From assembly GCA_024641005.1 (NCBI GenBank), contig JAHEDX010000008.1:11881-75880 (forward strand): DNA of 64,000 nt, written 5' to 3'. The stretch comes from Acidimicrobiaceae bacterium (GTDB lineage Bacteria; Actinomycetota; Acidimicrobiia; Acidimicrobiales; Ilumatobacteraceae). Below are positions 35,627-43,387 of the stretch, piece by piece. The notes under the pieces were generated by a model. It did no database searches and had not been told where the DNA came from. It saw only the letters and a program-made list of their open reading frames with translations. A program made the translations under genes and the position numbers. Positions within the stretch are counted from its first letter, which is position 1; the number at the start of each line of letters is the position of its first letter.

Positions 35627-36882
35627 GAACACGCAAGATCACCAAGGTGATCGGTGCGCTCGCCGCCTTGTCGATCGTCGCCGCTGCCTGCGGTGGAGAC
35701 GACGACAGCACGAGCAGCACCGATGCGCCGGACGCGACCGATGCGCCCAGTGCGACCGATGCACCCGACGCCACGGATGCGCCGGCTGCGACGGATGCAC
35801 CCACCGCGACGGATGCACCGGCTGCGACGGATGCACCGCAGTGCGAAACACCCGACGACGTGAAGCTGCAGCTGCAGTGGTTCACCCAGGCCCAGTTCGC
35901 CGGCTACTACGCGGCGATCGATCAGGGCTTCTACGCGGGCCAGTGTCTGAACGTCGAGATCCTCGAGGGTGGCGTCGACATCGTGCCGCAGACACAGCTC
36001 GCGAACGGCGACGTCGATTTCGCGTTGGCGTGGGTCCCCAAGGCGCTGGCCAGCCGTGAGGCGGGCGCGAACATCGTGAACATCGCGCAGATCTACCAGC
36101 GTTCCGGCACCTTGCAGGTGTCGTTCGTCGACAAGGGCATCACGTCGCCGGCCGACTTCGCCGGCAAGAAGATCGGCAACTGGGGCTACGGCAACGAGTA
36201 CGAGGTGTTCGCGGCCCTGGGGGCCGAGGGTCTCGATCCGGCAGCCGATGTCGAGCTGGTCGGTCAGAACTTCGACATGAACGCGCTGCTCGCCGGTGAG
36301 ATCGATGCCGCCGAGGCGATGACCTACAACGAGTACGCCCAGGTGCTGGAGGCCGTGAACACCGACACGGGAGAGCTCTACACCCCCGCTGACTTCAATG
36401 TGATCAGCTACGAAGAGGTCGGGGTCGGGATGCTCCAGGACGCGATCTGGGCCGACGCCGACAAGCTGGCCAATGACGCGGGGTACAAGGACATCGCCAC
36501 CCGGTTCGTCGCGGCCTCGATGGAGGGTTGGACCTATTGCCGTGACAATGTCGAGTCGTGCCGTGACATCGTGCTCGCCGCCGGCCCGACCCTCGGCGCC
36601 AGCCACCAGCTGTGGCAGATGAACGAGGTCAACAAGCTGGTGTGGCCGGCGACGAATGGCATCGGGTACATCGACCAGGCCGCTTGGGACCGCACCGTCG
36701 AGATCGCGCAGGGTACGCCGAATCTCGAGGGTGCCACCGTGTTGACGGCCGCGCCGACGGATGGTGCCTTCACGAACGAGATCGTCGAGGCCGCCTGGGC
36801 GCTGCTCGGCGACATGGGTCTCGATCTCTACGGAGAGGGCTACACGCCGGTCGAGGTGACCCTCAACGAGGGCGGCAACTGA
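35623..36882 (+). CDS. ABC transporter substrate-binding lipoprotein, NMT1/THI5-like
   Basis: 419 residues: a signal peptide with lipobox (V-A-A-A-C-G-G), a repetitive Thr-Asp-Ala-Pro linker (33-72), then the NMT1/THI5 domain starting K-L-Q-L-Q-W-F-T-Q-A-Q-F-A-G-Y-Y-A-A, typical of proteins binding thiamine-pyrimidine precursors, riboflavin or alkylsulfonates. The downstream G-N-W-G-Y-G-N-E-Y-E-V-F segment is also shared with pyrimidine-type binders. ATG 35623 overlaps the permease stop (ATGA), with GGGGAG 8 nt upstream. Membership in the pyrimidine operon suggests a pyrimidine or ureide ligand. A strong hairpin ends the operon. Confidence 0.92.
   Translation: MRTRKITKVIGALAALSIVAAACGGDDDSTSSTDAPDATDAPSATDAPDATDAPAATDAPTATDAPAATDAPQCETPDDVKLQLQWFTQAQFAGYYAAIDQGFYAGQCLNVEILEGGVDIVPQTQLANGDVDFALAWVPKALASREAGANIVNIAQIYQRSGTLQVSFVDKGITSPADFAGKKIGNWGYGNEYEVFAALGAEGLDPAADVELVGQNFDMNALLAGEIDAAEAMTYNEYAQVLEAVNTDTGELYTPADFNVISYEEVGVGMLQDAIWADADKLANDAGYKDIATRFVAASMEGWTYCRDNVESCRDIVLAAGPTLGASHQLWQMNEVNKLVWPATNGIGYIDQAAWDRTVEIAQGTPNLEGATVLTAAPTDGAFTNEIVEAAWALLGDMGLDLYGEGYTPVEVTLNEGGN
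35719..35838 (+). repeat. 18-bp coding tandem repeat (TDAPxA linker)
   Basis: Nearly seven copies of an 18-bp unit encode T-D-A-P-x-A, where x is D, S, D, A, T, A. It forms a flexible acidic linker between the lipid anchor and the binding domain. The copies differ mostly by single bases, so the number may vary between strains. Confidence 0.9.
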
Positions 36883-36933
36883 TCGGTTCCTCCACATGAG
36901 CGTGGTCTGATCCGCGCGACGTGACGCAGTGCG

Positions 36934-36963
36934 CAGTAGGGCCGGTGACTTCCGGCCCTACTG
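36934..36963 (+). terminator. Strong hairpin terminator of the ABC/pyrimidine operon
   Basis: A perfect 12-bp stem (CAGTAGGGCCGG / CCGGCCCTACTG) with the loop TGACTT starts 51 bp after the binding-protein stop. There is no T-tract. It probably ends the transcript that starts before 28045. Confidence 0.75.
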
Positions 36964-36993
36964 TCGCGTCCGGGTTCACGGCATCCTGTTCGG

Positions 36994-37470
36994 ATGCGAA
37001 TTGCCCCGCTGCTCGTCGCCGTGTCCCTCACCTCGTCTCTTGCCCTCTCTGCGTGCGGCGGCGGTGATGACGACAGCAGCTCCACCACGACCGGGCCGAC
37101 GGTGCCGGGGCAGATCGACACCGGCCTCGACCCCGTCGAACTGCCCGACGAATTCCCCTCGGAGGTGCCGTTGCCTACTGGGCTCGTGATCCTCGACGCG
37201 CCGGTGTTGAGCGGCGGGACGATCGAGCTCTACGAGGTCACGGGTTGGCATGAGGGGGATCCCGTCGAGGTCGCCACCGATTATCTCGACGAACTCGAAC
37301 GGATCGGATACGAGGTCGTCAGCCGTACCGAGACACCGAACAACCTGTTCTTCATCGCTCAGAACGACGACTGGTTCGTCAGCGCCGGCTTCTTCCCCGA
37401 CCCGATCCGCCTGGAAGGGACCTCGGTCGGGATCACCGTCGGCCCGGCCGGCGACGCTTCCTCGGGTTGA
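36994..37470 (+). CDS. Small secreted lipoprotein, unknown function
   Basis: 158 residues: signal peptide with lipobox (A-L-S-A-C), a short Asp/Ser/Thr linker, then a compact domain with P-D-E-F-P-S-E-V-P-L-P-T-G, G-W-H-E-G-D-P-V-E-V-A-T-D-Y-L and V-G-I-T-V-G-P. The P-x-D-x-P-x-P motif is common in actinobacterial surface lipoproteins of unknown role. It follows the terminator of the importer operon, so it is probably separately expressed; CATCCT lies 6 nt before the ATG. Confidence 0.7.
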   Translation: MRIAPLLVAVSLTSSLALSACGGGDDDSSSTTTGPTVPGQIDTGLDPVELPDEFPSEVPLPTGLVILDAPVLSGGTIELYEVTGWHEGDPVEVATDYLDELERIGYEVVSRTETPNNLFFIAQNDDWFVSAGFFPDPIRLEGTSVGITVGPAGDASSG

Positions 37471-37545
37471 TCCACCGCGACCGGGCCGACTGTTGGGGTG
37501 CCCAGCCGCTCGGGCAGCGTCGGCTGAGCCGCTTTCGAGTTCGGC

Positions 37546-38007
37546 TCACTTGTGCTGTTCGAGTACCGAACGCAGATGCATCGGCCGGCGAGGCACCGGT
37601 GAGCTCGTCACGATGTTGGTGACCGAGTCACCGTGCTCCCACAATTTGTCGAGCAGTTCCTCGAGGTGCGCGGTGCCCTGCAACCTTGCCCGGATCACGT
37701 GCGACTCCGAGCCGGTGACCCGGTTCGCCTCGATGACCTCTGGGATGTCCCGCAAGATCTCGTCGACCCCGGCCGCGCCGCGGGGCGAGTTGAGGCGGAT
37801 CACGCACAACAACGGGAACCCGAGCGCCTCGTAATCGACGACCGCGCGATACCCCTTGATCACACCGAGTTCTTCCATCTTGCGCACCCGCTCGGTGACG
37901 GCCGGAGCGGTGAGACCGACCCGCTCGCCCAGTTCGCGATATGACATTCGGCCCTCGACCTGCAACAGGTCGACGATGTCGCGGTTGATGTCATCCAGGT
38001 CGATCAT
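37546..38007 (-). CDS. Lrp/AsnC family transcriptional regulator
   Basis: 153 residues from ATG 38007. Residues 1-60 form the AsnC-type helix-turn-helix (D-I-N-R-D-I-V-D-L-L, Y-R-E-L-G-E-R-V-G-L-T-A-P-A-V-T-E-R-V), and the rest is the RAM/AsnC ligand-binding domain (V-T-G-S-E-S-H-V-I). It should bind an amino acid-type effector and form octamers. TATGAT (minus strand, 38015-38020) ends 7 nt before the ATG. A palindromic TTTCGAAA lies in its promoter spacer, suggesting autoregulation. The nearby beta-amino acid genes are possible targets. Confidence 0.92.
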   Translation of the reverse strand: MIDLDDINRDIVDLLQVEGRMSYRELGERVGLTAPAVTERVRKMEELGVIKGYRAVVDYEALGFPLLCVIRLNSPRGAAGVDEILRDIPEVIEANRVTGSESHVIRARLQGTAHLEELLDKLWEHGDSVTNIVTSSPVPRRPMHLRSVLEQHK

Positions 38008-38014
38008 GGTCAAT

Positions 38015-38128
38015 ATCATACTTTCGAAAGCTTCACCATGTAATGCTTTTGAAATCATTGGTCAACGACCGGAATAACCATGAGAAACGTTGTTTCGAAA
38101 TTGGTGATTTCATGTCCGGTCCGTACCG
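38015..38128. promoter_or_regulatory. Divergent promoter region with three TTTYGAAA boxes
   Basis: TTTCGAAA occurs at 38022-38029 and 38093-38100 and TTTTGAAA at 38047-38054, in the AT-richest stretch of the window. The first is inside CTTTCGAAAG, between the -10 (TATGAT, minus) and a -35-like ATTACA of the Lrp gene. The third abuts the -35 region of the plus-strand promoter whose -10 is TACCGT (38124-38129). These are likely operators for the Lrp-type regulator. Confidence 0.65.
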
Positions 38129-38136
38129 TTACATCC

Positions 38137-38298
38137 ATGAATGACATGCAAAATCAGGCGTTCAGTCAACTCCTCGCGGCATGGCGGCGCCGAGAGGTTG
38201 CTCGCGATGCCCGCAACTTCCGCCAGTTGGCCGACGCCCGCTTCGACCTCGACGGCGCCCGCAATCAGATGCGATCGTCCCTCGTTGCCCCACGCTGA
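38137..38298 (+). CDS. 53-residue protein divergent from the Lrp regulator
   Basis: Starts M-N-D-M-Q-N-Q-A-F-S-Q-L-L-A-A-W and is a mostly charged helix with an R/D-rich second half. TACCGT ends 7 nt before the ATG (leaderless pattern), and an Lrp-type box lies upstream, which supports expression. In-frame ATG 38080 would place the start before the promoter. Family not recognised; it could be a regulated small effector. Confidence 0.5.
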   Translation: MNDMQNQAFSQLLAAWRRREVARDARNFRQLADARFDLDGARNQMRSSLVAPR

Positions 38299-38430
38299 AC
38301 CAACCCGTTCTCGGCCGACCCGGCAACGTCGCCGGTCCGGCTTTCCTCGTCTCGGGTACGTCCGTCGAGTCCTCGCGACTCCGGACCTGCCCGATTCGTC
38401 ATTTTTCGCCGCCCCGGTAGGCGTATTCCC

Positions 38431-40809
38431 TCACCCCCCGAGGCCGGTCAGCACGTCCTGCAGCGACTCGAGCCCTGCTGCCAGCGAGTCGGTCAGGTCG
38501 GCGAGCGCGGTGTCGCGGACATCGATCGAGATCGGCACGTCGAGCTGCACCGGGAACTCCTCGCTGATCGGCACCGTCTCGTCGATCGGGATGTCGACCA
38601 CCAGATCGACCGGCACGTCGATGTCGACCGGTACGGTGACGTCGACGGGCACGCTGAACCCGAGCCGCGTGTCGACCCTGATCGTGGTGTCGAACGACTC
38701 GCGGATCGGGATCGAGGTCTTGATCGGGACCTGCACCGTGCGGCGGATCACCACATCGGTGTCGACCGGGATCACCTCGTCGATGCTGACGTCGAACGAC
38801 AAGGTCGACTCACCGAACGATCGCAGCCCGGCGATGGCCTCCTCGACGCCAGCAGACACCTGTGGTTCGAGCGCCACCAACTGCTCTTGGAACCCGGTGA
38901 TCTGCGACGCGTAGAGCGCTGCCCCAGCCTCCACCCGGTCGAGGTCCTCACGCGCCGTGGTGAGTTCGGCACGGGCGGCCGCGGCGTCGTCCTCGGCGGT
39001 GGCGACGCGGGAGAACAACAAGGCGATCGTGACCAGCGCGCCGATCAGCAGCAGTGCCAGGAGGCCGATCATCACGTTCATCCGTCGGGTGAGTGCATCG
39101 ATCCTGGCGTCGGGGCCGACCGGCACCGGCTCGGGCGTCGTGCCGCCGTCGGCCGCTGACTCGCTCGAGGCCGACTCACCGACCTGGCTGTCGGTGGCCG
39201 GCGTCCCCCCGTCTCCGGACGGAGACTCGGGCAGGTCTGCTGGCTGCGGTGTGTCCGTCATGATCATGTCTCCGTCGCTGGTGATGCGTCGCATCGCGAA
39301 TGTCGTGAGCAGGCCTGCGCCGATCACCACCGCTGCAGCGGTGAAGGTCTCGGCGATCGCCTGGGCAGTGAGGGTTTCCTGGGCATCGAGCAGGGCGGCC
39401 TCGAAGCCGGGGTCGGTGAGTGGCGGTAGGTCGATCGTGCCGCGCAGACTGTTGAAGCGCGTCAGGCCCCATGCCGTGAGCGCCGACAGGCCGACGCTCA
39501 GGCCGAGCAGCCGGACCACCATCACGATCGCAGCGGCCGCGCCGCGTTGATCGGCGGGTGCCGCGTCGACGACGGCGGTGGTGGTGGGTGCGACGGTCAA
39601 CCCGAAGCCGGCCCCGAGCAACGCGAGCTGGAAGGCGAACGCCGGGTACGACGTGTCCGCCGTCCATGAAGCGCCCATCCAGGCGTAGGCGAACGTGGAC
39701 AGAGCGGTGCCGATCAGGACGGGTGGGCGATACCACCACCGCTCGGTCGCCCGCCCTCCGAGATATGACGCGATCGCCATCGCGGCCGTCAGCGCCGACA
39801 ATGTCCAACCGGCGTACACCGCTGCTCGTTCGAGATCGACCTCGACCGAGTTGATGAACAGTGGTACGTCGACCATCGCGATCACCAGACCGGCGCCGAC
39901 CACGAAGTTCACCAACAACGCGGCACGCAGGTTGCGACCCCGGAACAGCCGGGGATCGAAGAGTGGATTGTCGACCCGGCGTTGCTGCACGACGAACGCG
40001 ACCGCCGCCACTAGGGCGACGGCGTACAGCCACCGCAGGTCGGTGCCGCCGCCCGTCAACTCGTCGAGCCCGTTGACGCTCTGGATCTCGGCCGAACCCA
40101 ATAGTGCGACATTGAGCGAGACGAGTGCGACCGTGAGCAGCGTGGCGCCGACCCAGTTGACACGCTGGCGGTGCTGCGGCCGGTCGTGACCTGCGAGCGC
40201 CCACCACGAAGCCGCCAATCCGACCAGGGCGAGCGGGATGTTCAACCAGAACTGCCACTGCCACGACAGGAACCGCACGAGCATCGCGCCGTACAGCGGG
40301 CCCCACACCCAGCCCATCGTCTCGATCGCTCCGAGCGTGCCGAGTGCCCTGGCGCGCTTGCCCTCGGGGTAGACATCGCCGACGACTGCGAGCGCCACCG
40401 GCACCATCGCCCCGCCGCCGATCGCGGTCAGGACACGACCGGTGAGGAACCAGCCGAAGGCCGAGTCGAACGATGTCGACAACGGGATCAGCGTGGTGCC
40501 GACGAGGAAGAGCAGGTATGCGGCGACGAAGGTGCGGCGTCGGCCGAGCACGTCGCTGACCCGACCCGCGATCGGCATCACCGCGACGAACGCGATCAGG
40601 TACGCGTTGACGACCCAGGCCGCGTCGTCGAGCCCGTCCGGCAGGACCAGTCCGAGGTCACCGATGATCGGGCGCAGCATCGTCGACACGACCGTGAGGT
40701 CGTCGGCGGCGACGAACACGCTGAACCCGACGACGGCGAGGATCGCGGCGGGAGAGATCGGCCGCTTCGTCGGCCGGCCGTCCGGAGTGGCATTCGCGTT
40801 CGGGCCCAT
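38431..40809 (-). CDS. P55/EmrB-type MFS exporter with extra TM, coiled-coil and beta-repeat C-terminal extension
   Basis: 792 residues. Residues 22-508 are a DHA2-type exporter of about 14 helices with motif A-like G-R-V-S-D-V-L-G-R-R-R and motif C-like G-P-L-Y-G. Then come an acidic Pro/Ser linker (510-570), one more helix (578-600), a predicted coiled coil (605-650), and a beta-rich region (670-765) with repeated V-P-V-D-x-D/T-V-P-V units. The gene is 1 bp downstream of an LprG-like gene. In mycobacteria the LprG/P55 (Rv1410c) pair exports triacylglycerides to the cell envelope. An internal ATG (39261) 8 nt after GGAG could also produce the extension alone. Confidence 0.85.
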   Translation of the reverse strand: MGPNANATPDGRPTKRPISPAAILAVVGFSVFVAADDLTVVSTMLRPIIGDLGLVLPDGLDDAAWVVNAYLIAFVAVMPIAGRVSDVLGRRRTFVAAYLLFLVGTTLIPLSTSFDSAFGWFLTGRVLTAIGGGAMVPVALAVVGDVYPEGKRARALGTLGAIETMGWVWGPLYGAMLVRFLSWQWQFWLNIPLALVGLAASWWALAGHDRPQHRQRVNWVGATLLTVALVSLNVALLGSAEIQSVNGLDELTGGGTDLRWLYAVALVAAVAFVVQQRRVDNPLFDPRLFRGRNLRAALLVNFVVGAGLVIAMVDVPLFINSVEVDLERAAVYAGWTLSALTAAMAIASYLGGRATERWWYRPPVLIGTALSTFAYAWMGASWTADTSYPAFAFQLALLGAGFGLTVAPTTTAVVDAAPADQRGAAAAIVMVVRLLGLSVGLSALTAWGLTRFNSLRGTIDLPPLTDPGFEAALLDAQETLTAQAIAETFTAAAVVIGAGLLTTFAMRRITSDGDMIMTDTPQPADLPESPSGDGGTPATDSQVGESASSESAADGGTTPEPVPVGPDARIDALTRRMNVMIGLLALLLIGALVTIALLFSRVATAEDDAAAARAELTTAREDLDRVEAGAALYASQITGFQEQLVALEPQVSAGVEEAIAGLRSFGESTLSFDVSIDEVIPVDTDVVIRRTVQVPIKTSIPIRESFDTTIRVDTRLGFSVPVDVTVPVDIDVPVDLVVDIPIDETVPISEEFPVQLDVPISIDVRDTALADLTDSLAAGLESLQDVLTGLGG

Positions 40810-40810
40810 C

Positions 40811-41623
40811 TCAGGTGCTCACGTTGTCGGGCGGGTCGATCGTGAAACTGTCGCCGTAGCGACCGAGTGCGAGCACCCAGTACGAGTCACCACTGTCGAT
40901 CACGGTGGTGAACTCGGCTGCCGTCACGAGGCTGGTCTCGGGGTGAACCCACAGGTCGAGGGGAACGTCCTGGCCGCGCACCAGTCCGACGGTGATGTCG
41001 CTCACCTGGGCCGCCGGCGCGATGCCCCTCACGTGGTACCGCTCGCCGCCACGATCGTCGATCCCTACCAGTATGACGTCGCGCAGCTCGGTGAGCAGCG
41101 GGCGCCATCCGTCTTGTGGATCGAAGAACTTCGAGGGGTCGATGTCGTATCCGTCGGGCAGCGTTTCGAAGTCGCCGGTGACCGGGTTGGAGATCCAGAC
41201 CTCGGCATCGATGGCGACGGCCCCCAACTTGGTGCTGAGATTGTCGTTGACCGTCACGGTCAGCTCGGCCTGGGCCTGGCTGGGCACCGTGAACTGCCCG
41301 CGTAGGCTGTCGAGCGCGATCCGCTCGAACTGGTCGATGAAGACCGGTGCACCGGTTCGCTCCAACTCGAATTCGACACTGGTGACTGCACCCATCGCCT
41401 CGGCGGCCTGGCGAACGATCAGCTCGGGATCAGCCTGGGGGTCCGCCACGGCTCGATCGCTGTCGACGCCGGCTCGGTCGATCGACCCGTCACCGGCCGA
41501 TGTTCGCGATCCGCCGATCCAACCACCGGCCACCGCGAACGTCAGCGCCAGGGCGACCGCCGCGCAGGCCAGTGCGGTACCGGCGAAGACAGCGGTGCCG
41601 TCAGTTCCTCGGCGATCGGTCAT
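40811..41623 (-). CDS. LprG/LppX-like envelope protein
   Basis: 270 residues: one N-terminal hydrophobic segment (11-34), then a domain with the LppX_LprAFG pattern (A-A-E-A-M-G-A-V-T-S-V-E-F-E-L-E, later F-E-T-L-P-D-G-Y-D-I-D-P-S-K-F-F-D-P). The segment has C20 but no good lipobox, so it is probably an uncleaved anchor. AAGGAG lies 7 nt before ATG 41623. Its stop is 1 bp from the exporter start, the arrangement of mycobacterial lprG-Rv1410c. It is expected to carry lipid across the periplasm for the exporter. Confidence 0.8.
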   Translation of the reverse strand: MTDRRGTDGTAVFAGTALACAAVALALTFAVAGGWIGGSRTSAGDGSIDRAGVDSDRAVADPQADPELIVRQAAEAMGAVTSVEFELERTGAPVFIDQFERIALDSLRGQFTVPSQAQAELTVTVNDNLSTKLGAVAIDAEVWISNPVTGDFETLPDGYDIDPSKFFDPQDGWRPLLTELRDVILVGIDDRGGERYHVRGIAPAAQVSDITVGLVRGQDVPLDLWVHPETSLVTAAEFTTVIDSGDSYWVLALGRYGDSFTIDPPDNVST

Positions 41624-41689
41624 GCATCTCCTTCTGCTCCCCGGACCGGGATCGGGGGCAACAGCCATTCAACCAGCCGAGGTGGTTGG

Positions 41690-42724
41690 CTATGACGCGG
41701 CCCGAACGGCCCGTGCCACCTCGCCCCATCTGCCGGCATCCGCCGGGTTGCGGTGGATCGACTCTTCGGCGAGGTACATCACCAGTCGGGCAGCAGTACC
41801 CGAGTAGCGCTCGATCAGTCGGTCCGCGAGCTCGTCCCATCGACATACGACGGCGAAGTCGTCGAGCATCTCGTCGGTGATCATCGCCGCCATCTCCTCG
41901 AACTTGCCCTGCCGGATCAGCGATCCGAGCTGTGGGGTCACACCCTCGTAGCCCAGGTCGTCGAACTGGAACGCGTAGTTGGGCGTCGAGCCGTAGAACG
42001 CGATCTGGCTGCGGGCCCGGCTCACCAGGGCTGCCCTGTCCTCGGGCGTGTCGCCGGGGGCGGCGAACACCGGAATCGTGAGTTCGACCTCGGAAGGGTC
42101 GCGGTTGGCCGACTCGGCCCCGGCGGCAACCCCGGGCAACAGTCGGTGTTCGATGTAGTGCATCGAGTGCAACGGGTGAACGTGCACTCCGTCGGCCACC
42201 TCACCGGCGACCCTGGTCATGAGCGGACCTACGGCGCTGATGTCGACCTTCACATCACCGAACTCGTGGCGAGGTGGTGACCATGCCGCCGGCAGGTAGT
42301 TCAACTGGTAGAAGGGCCCGTCGTGAGCGAGCTGCTCGTCGCCTCGGAACGCACGCACACAGGCCTTCACGGCGGCCACGTAGTCGCGCAAGCGAGCCGC
42401 AGCCGGTTTGAACTCCGCGGAGTATCGGCGCACCACGTGCCCCTTCACCTGGCTGCCGAGGCCGAGCCGGAATCGGCCCTGTGTGTTCTGTGCCATCTCC
42501 CAGGCCACTGCCGCAGAGATCATCGGGCTGCGTGGGAACGCGACGGCGATTCCGGTGCTGAAGTGCAGGTCGGGGGCTGCCATCGCCGCTGCTGCGATCT
42601 TCATCCACGGAACCTCTGAGGTCTCGGTGAACAGCATCCCCGAGAAGCCGTTGGCCTCGAGCAGGCGAGCAAAATCAGCGGTGTCGGCCCAGGTTCCGGC
42701 ACCGGTCATGAGATCGAATTCCAC
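41690..42724 (-). CDS. LLM class F420-dependent oxidoreductase
   Basis: 344 residues with L-E-A-N-G-F-S-G-M-L-F-T-E-T, H-F-S-T-G-I-A-V-A-F-P-R-S-P, G-R-F-R-L-G-L-G-S-Q-V-K-G-H-V-V-R-R-Y and G-E-V-A-D-G-V-H-V-H-P. The Q-V-K-G-H motif is typical of the TIGR03617-like mycobacterial subgroup. GTG 42724 follows AGGGG at a good distance. It is 66 bp upstream of the LprG-like gene but a link is not evident. Confidence 0.87.
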   Translation of the reverse strand: MEFDLMTGAGTWADTADFARLLEANGFSGMLFTETSEVPWMKIAAAAMAAPDLHFSTGIAVAFPRSPMISAAVAWEMAQNTQGRFRLGLGSQVKGHVVRRYSAEFKPAAARLRDYVAAVKACVRAFRGDEQLAHDGPFYQLNYLPAAWSPPRHEFGDVKVDISAVGPLMTRVAGEVADGVHVHPLHSMHYIEHRLLPGVAAGAESANRDPSEVELTIPVFAAPGDTPEDRAALVSRARSQIAFYGSTPNYAFQFDDLGYEGVTPQLGSLIRQGKFEEMAAMITDEMLDDFAVVCRWDELADRLIERYSGTAARLVMYLAEESIHRNPADAGRWGEVARAVRAAS

Positions 42725-42789
42725 ACGTACCCCTCTCGTCGTTCAACGTGTCGCGCTGTGGACGTTACGACGAACGGGACTCCAACCGA

Positions 42790-43359
42790 TCAGCGGGCCA
42801 TGCCGTAGAACTCGGCGTTGGGTCGCATACCGGTGAAGTTGGCGTAGCGGTTCGACAGCGCGAACAGTGCCGTGATCGCACCGATGTCCCAGATCTCGTC
42901 GTCGGTGAAGCCCTTGGTGCGCATGTCGGCGAGATCGTCGTCGCTCACGTTCGCCGAGTCGCGGGCGACTTTGAGCGCGAACTCGACGATATGGCGCTGG
43001 CGCTCGGTCAGGTCCGCCTTGGCGGGGTTGGTGGCGACCTGGTCGGCGATCAACGGGTTCTTCATGCGGATCCTCAAGATCGCACCATGGGCGACGACGC
43101 AATAGAGGCAGCCGTTGACCGCTGATGTGGCGACGACGATCAGCTCGCGCTCGGCCTTCGAGAGGCCCTCGCTCGAATCCATCAAGGCGTCATGGAAGGC
43201 GAAGAACGCACGGAACTCGGCCGGGCGCCGGGCGAATGCCAGGAAGACGTTGGGCACGAAGCCCGACTTCTCCTGCACGGCGAGGATCTGCTCGCGGATG
43301 TCGTCGGGCAGGTCGTCGAGCTCGGGAACGTCGAAGCGTGAGATCGGGAAGTCGCTCAT
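42790..43359 (-). CDS. AhpD-like carboxymuconolactone decarboxylase / peroxidase-related protein
   Basis: 189 residues. E72 and C84-L-Y-C87-V-V-A-H91 form the AhpD redox motif (E...C-x2-C-x3-H). Its length and V-P-N-V-F-L-A-F segment match the peroxidase-related subgroup. It should reduce alkyl hydroperoxides or relay electrons. It is 28 bp downstream of the methyltransferase gene at the end of a three-gene run. Confidence 0.87.
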   Translation of the reverse strand: MSDFPISRFDVPELDDLPDDIREQILAVQEKSGFVPNVFLAFARRPAEFRAFFAFHDALMDSSEGLSKAERELIVVATSAVNGCLYCVVAHGAILRIRMKNPLIADQVATNPAKADLTERQRHIVEFALKVARDSANVSDDDLADMRTKGFTDDEIWDIGAITALFALSNRYANFTGMRPNAEFYGMAR

Positions 43360-43387
43360 GCAGCGAGCTTCGCGCAGCCGGTCGCCG

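Noticed and set aside
35719-35838. CRISPR or minisatellite outside genes
   Set aside because: It is an in-frame coding linker in a lipoprotein.
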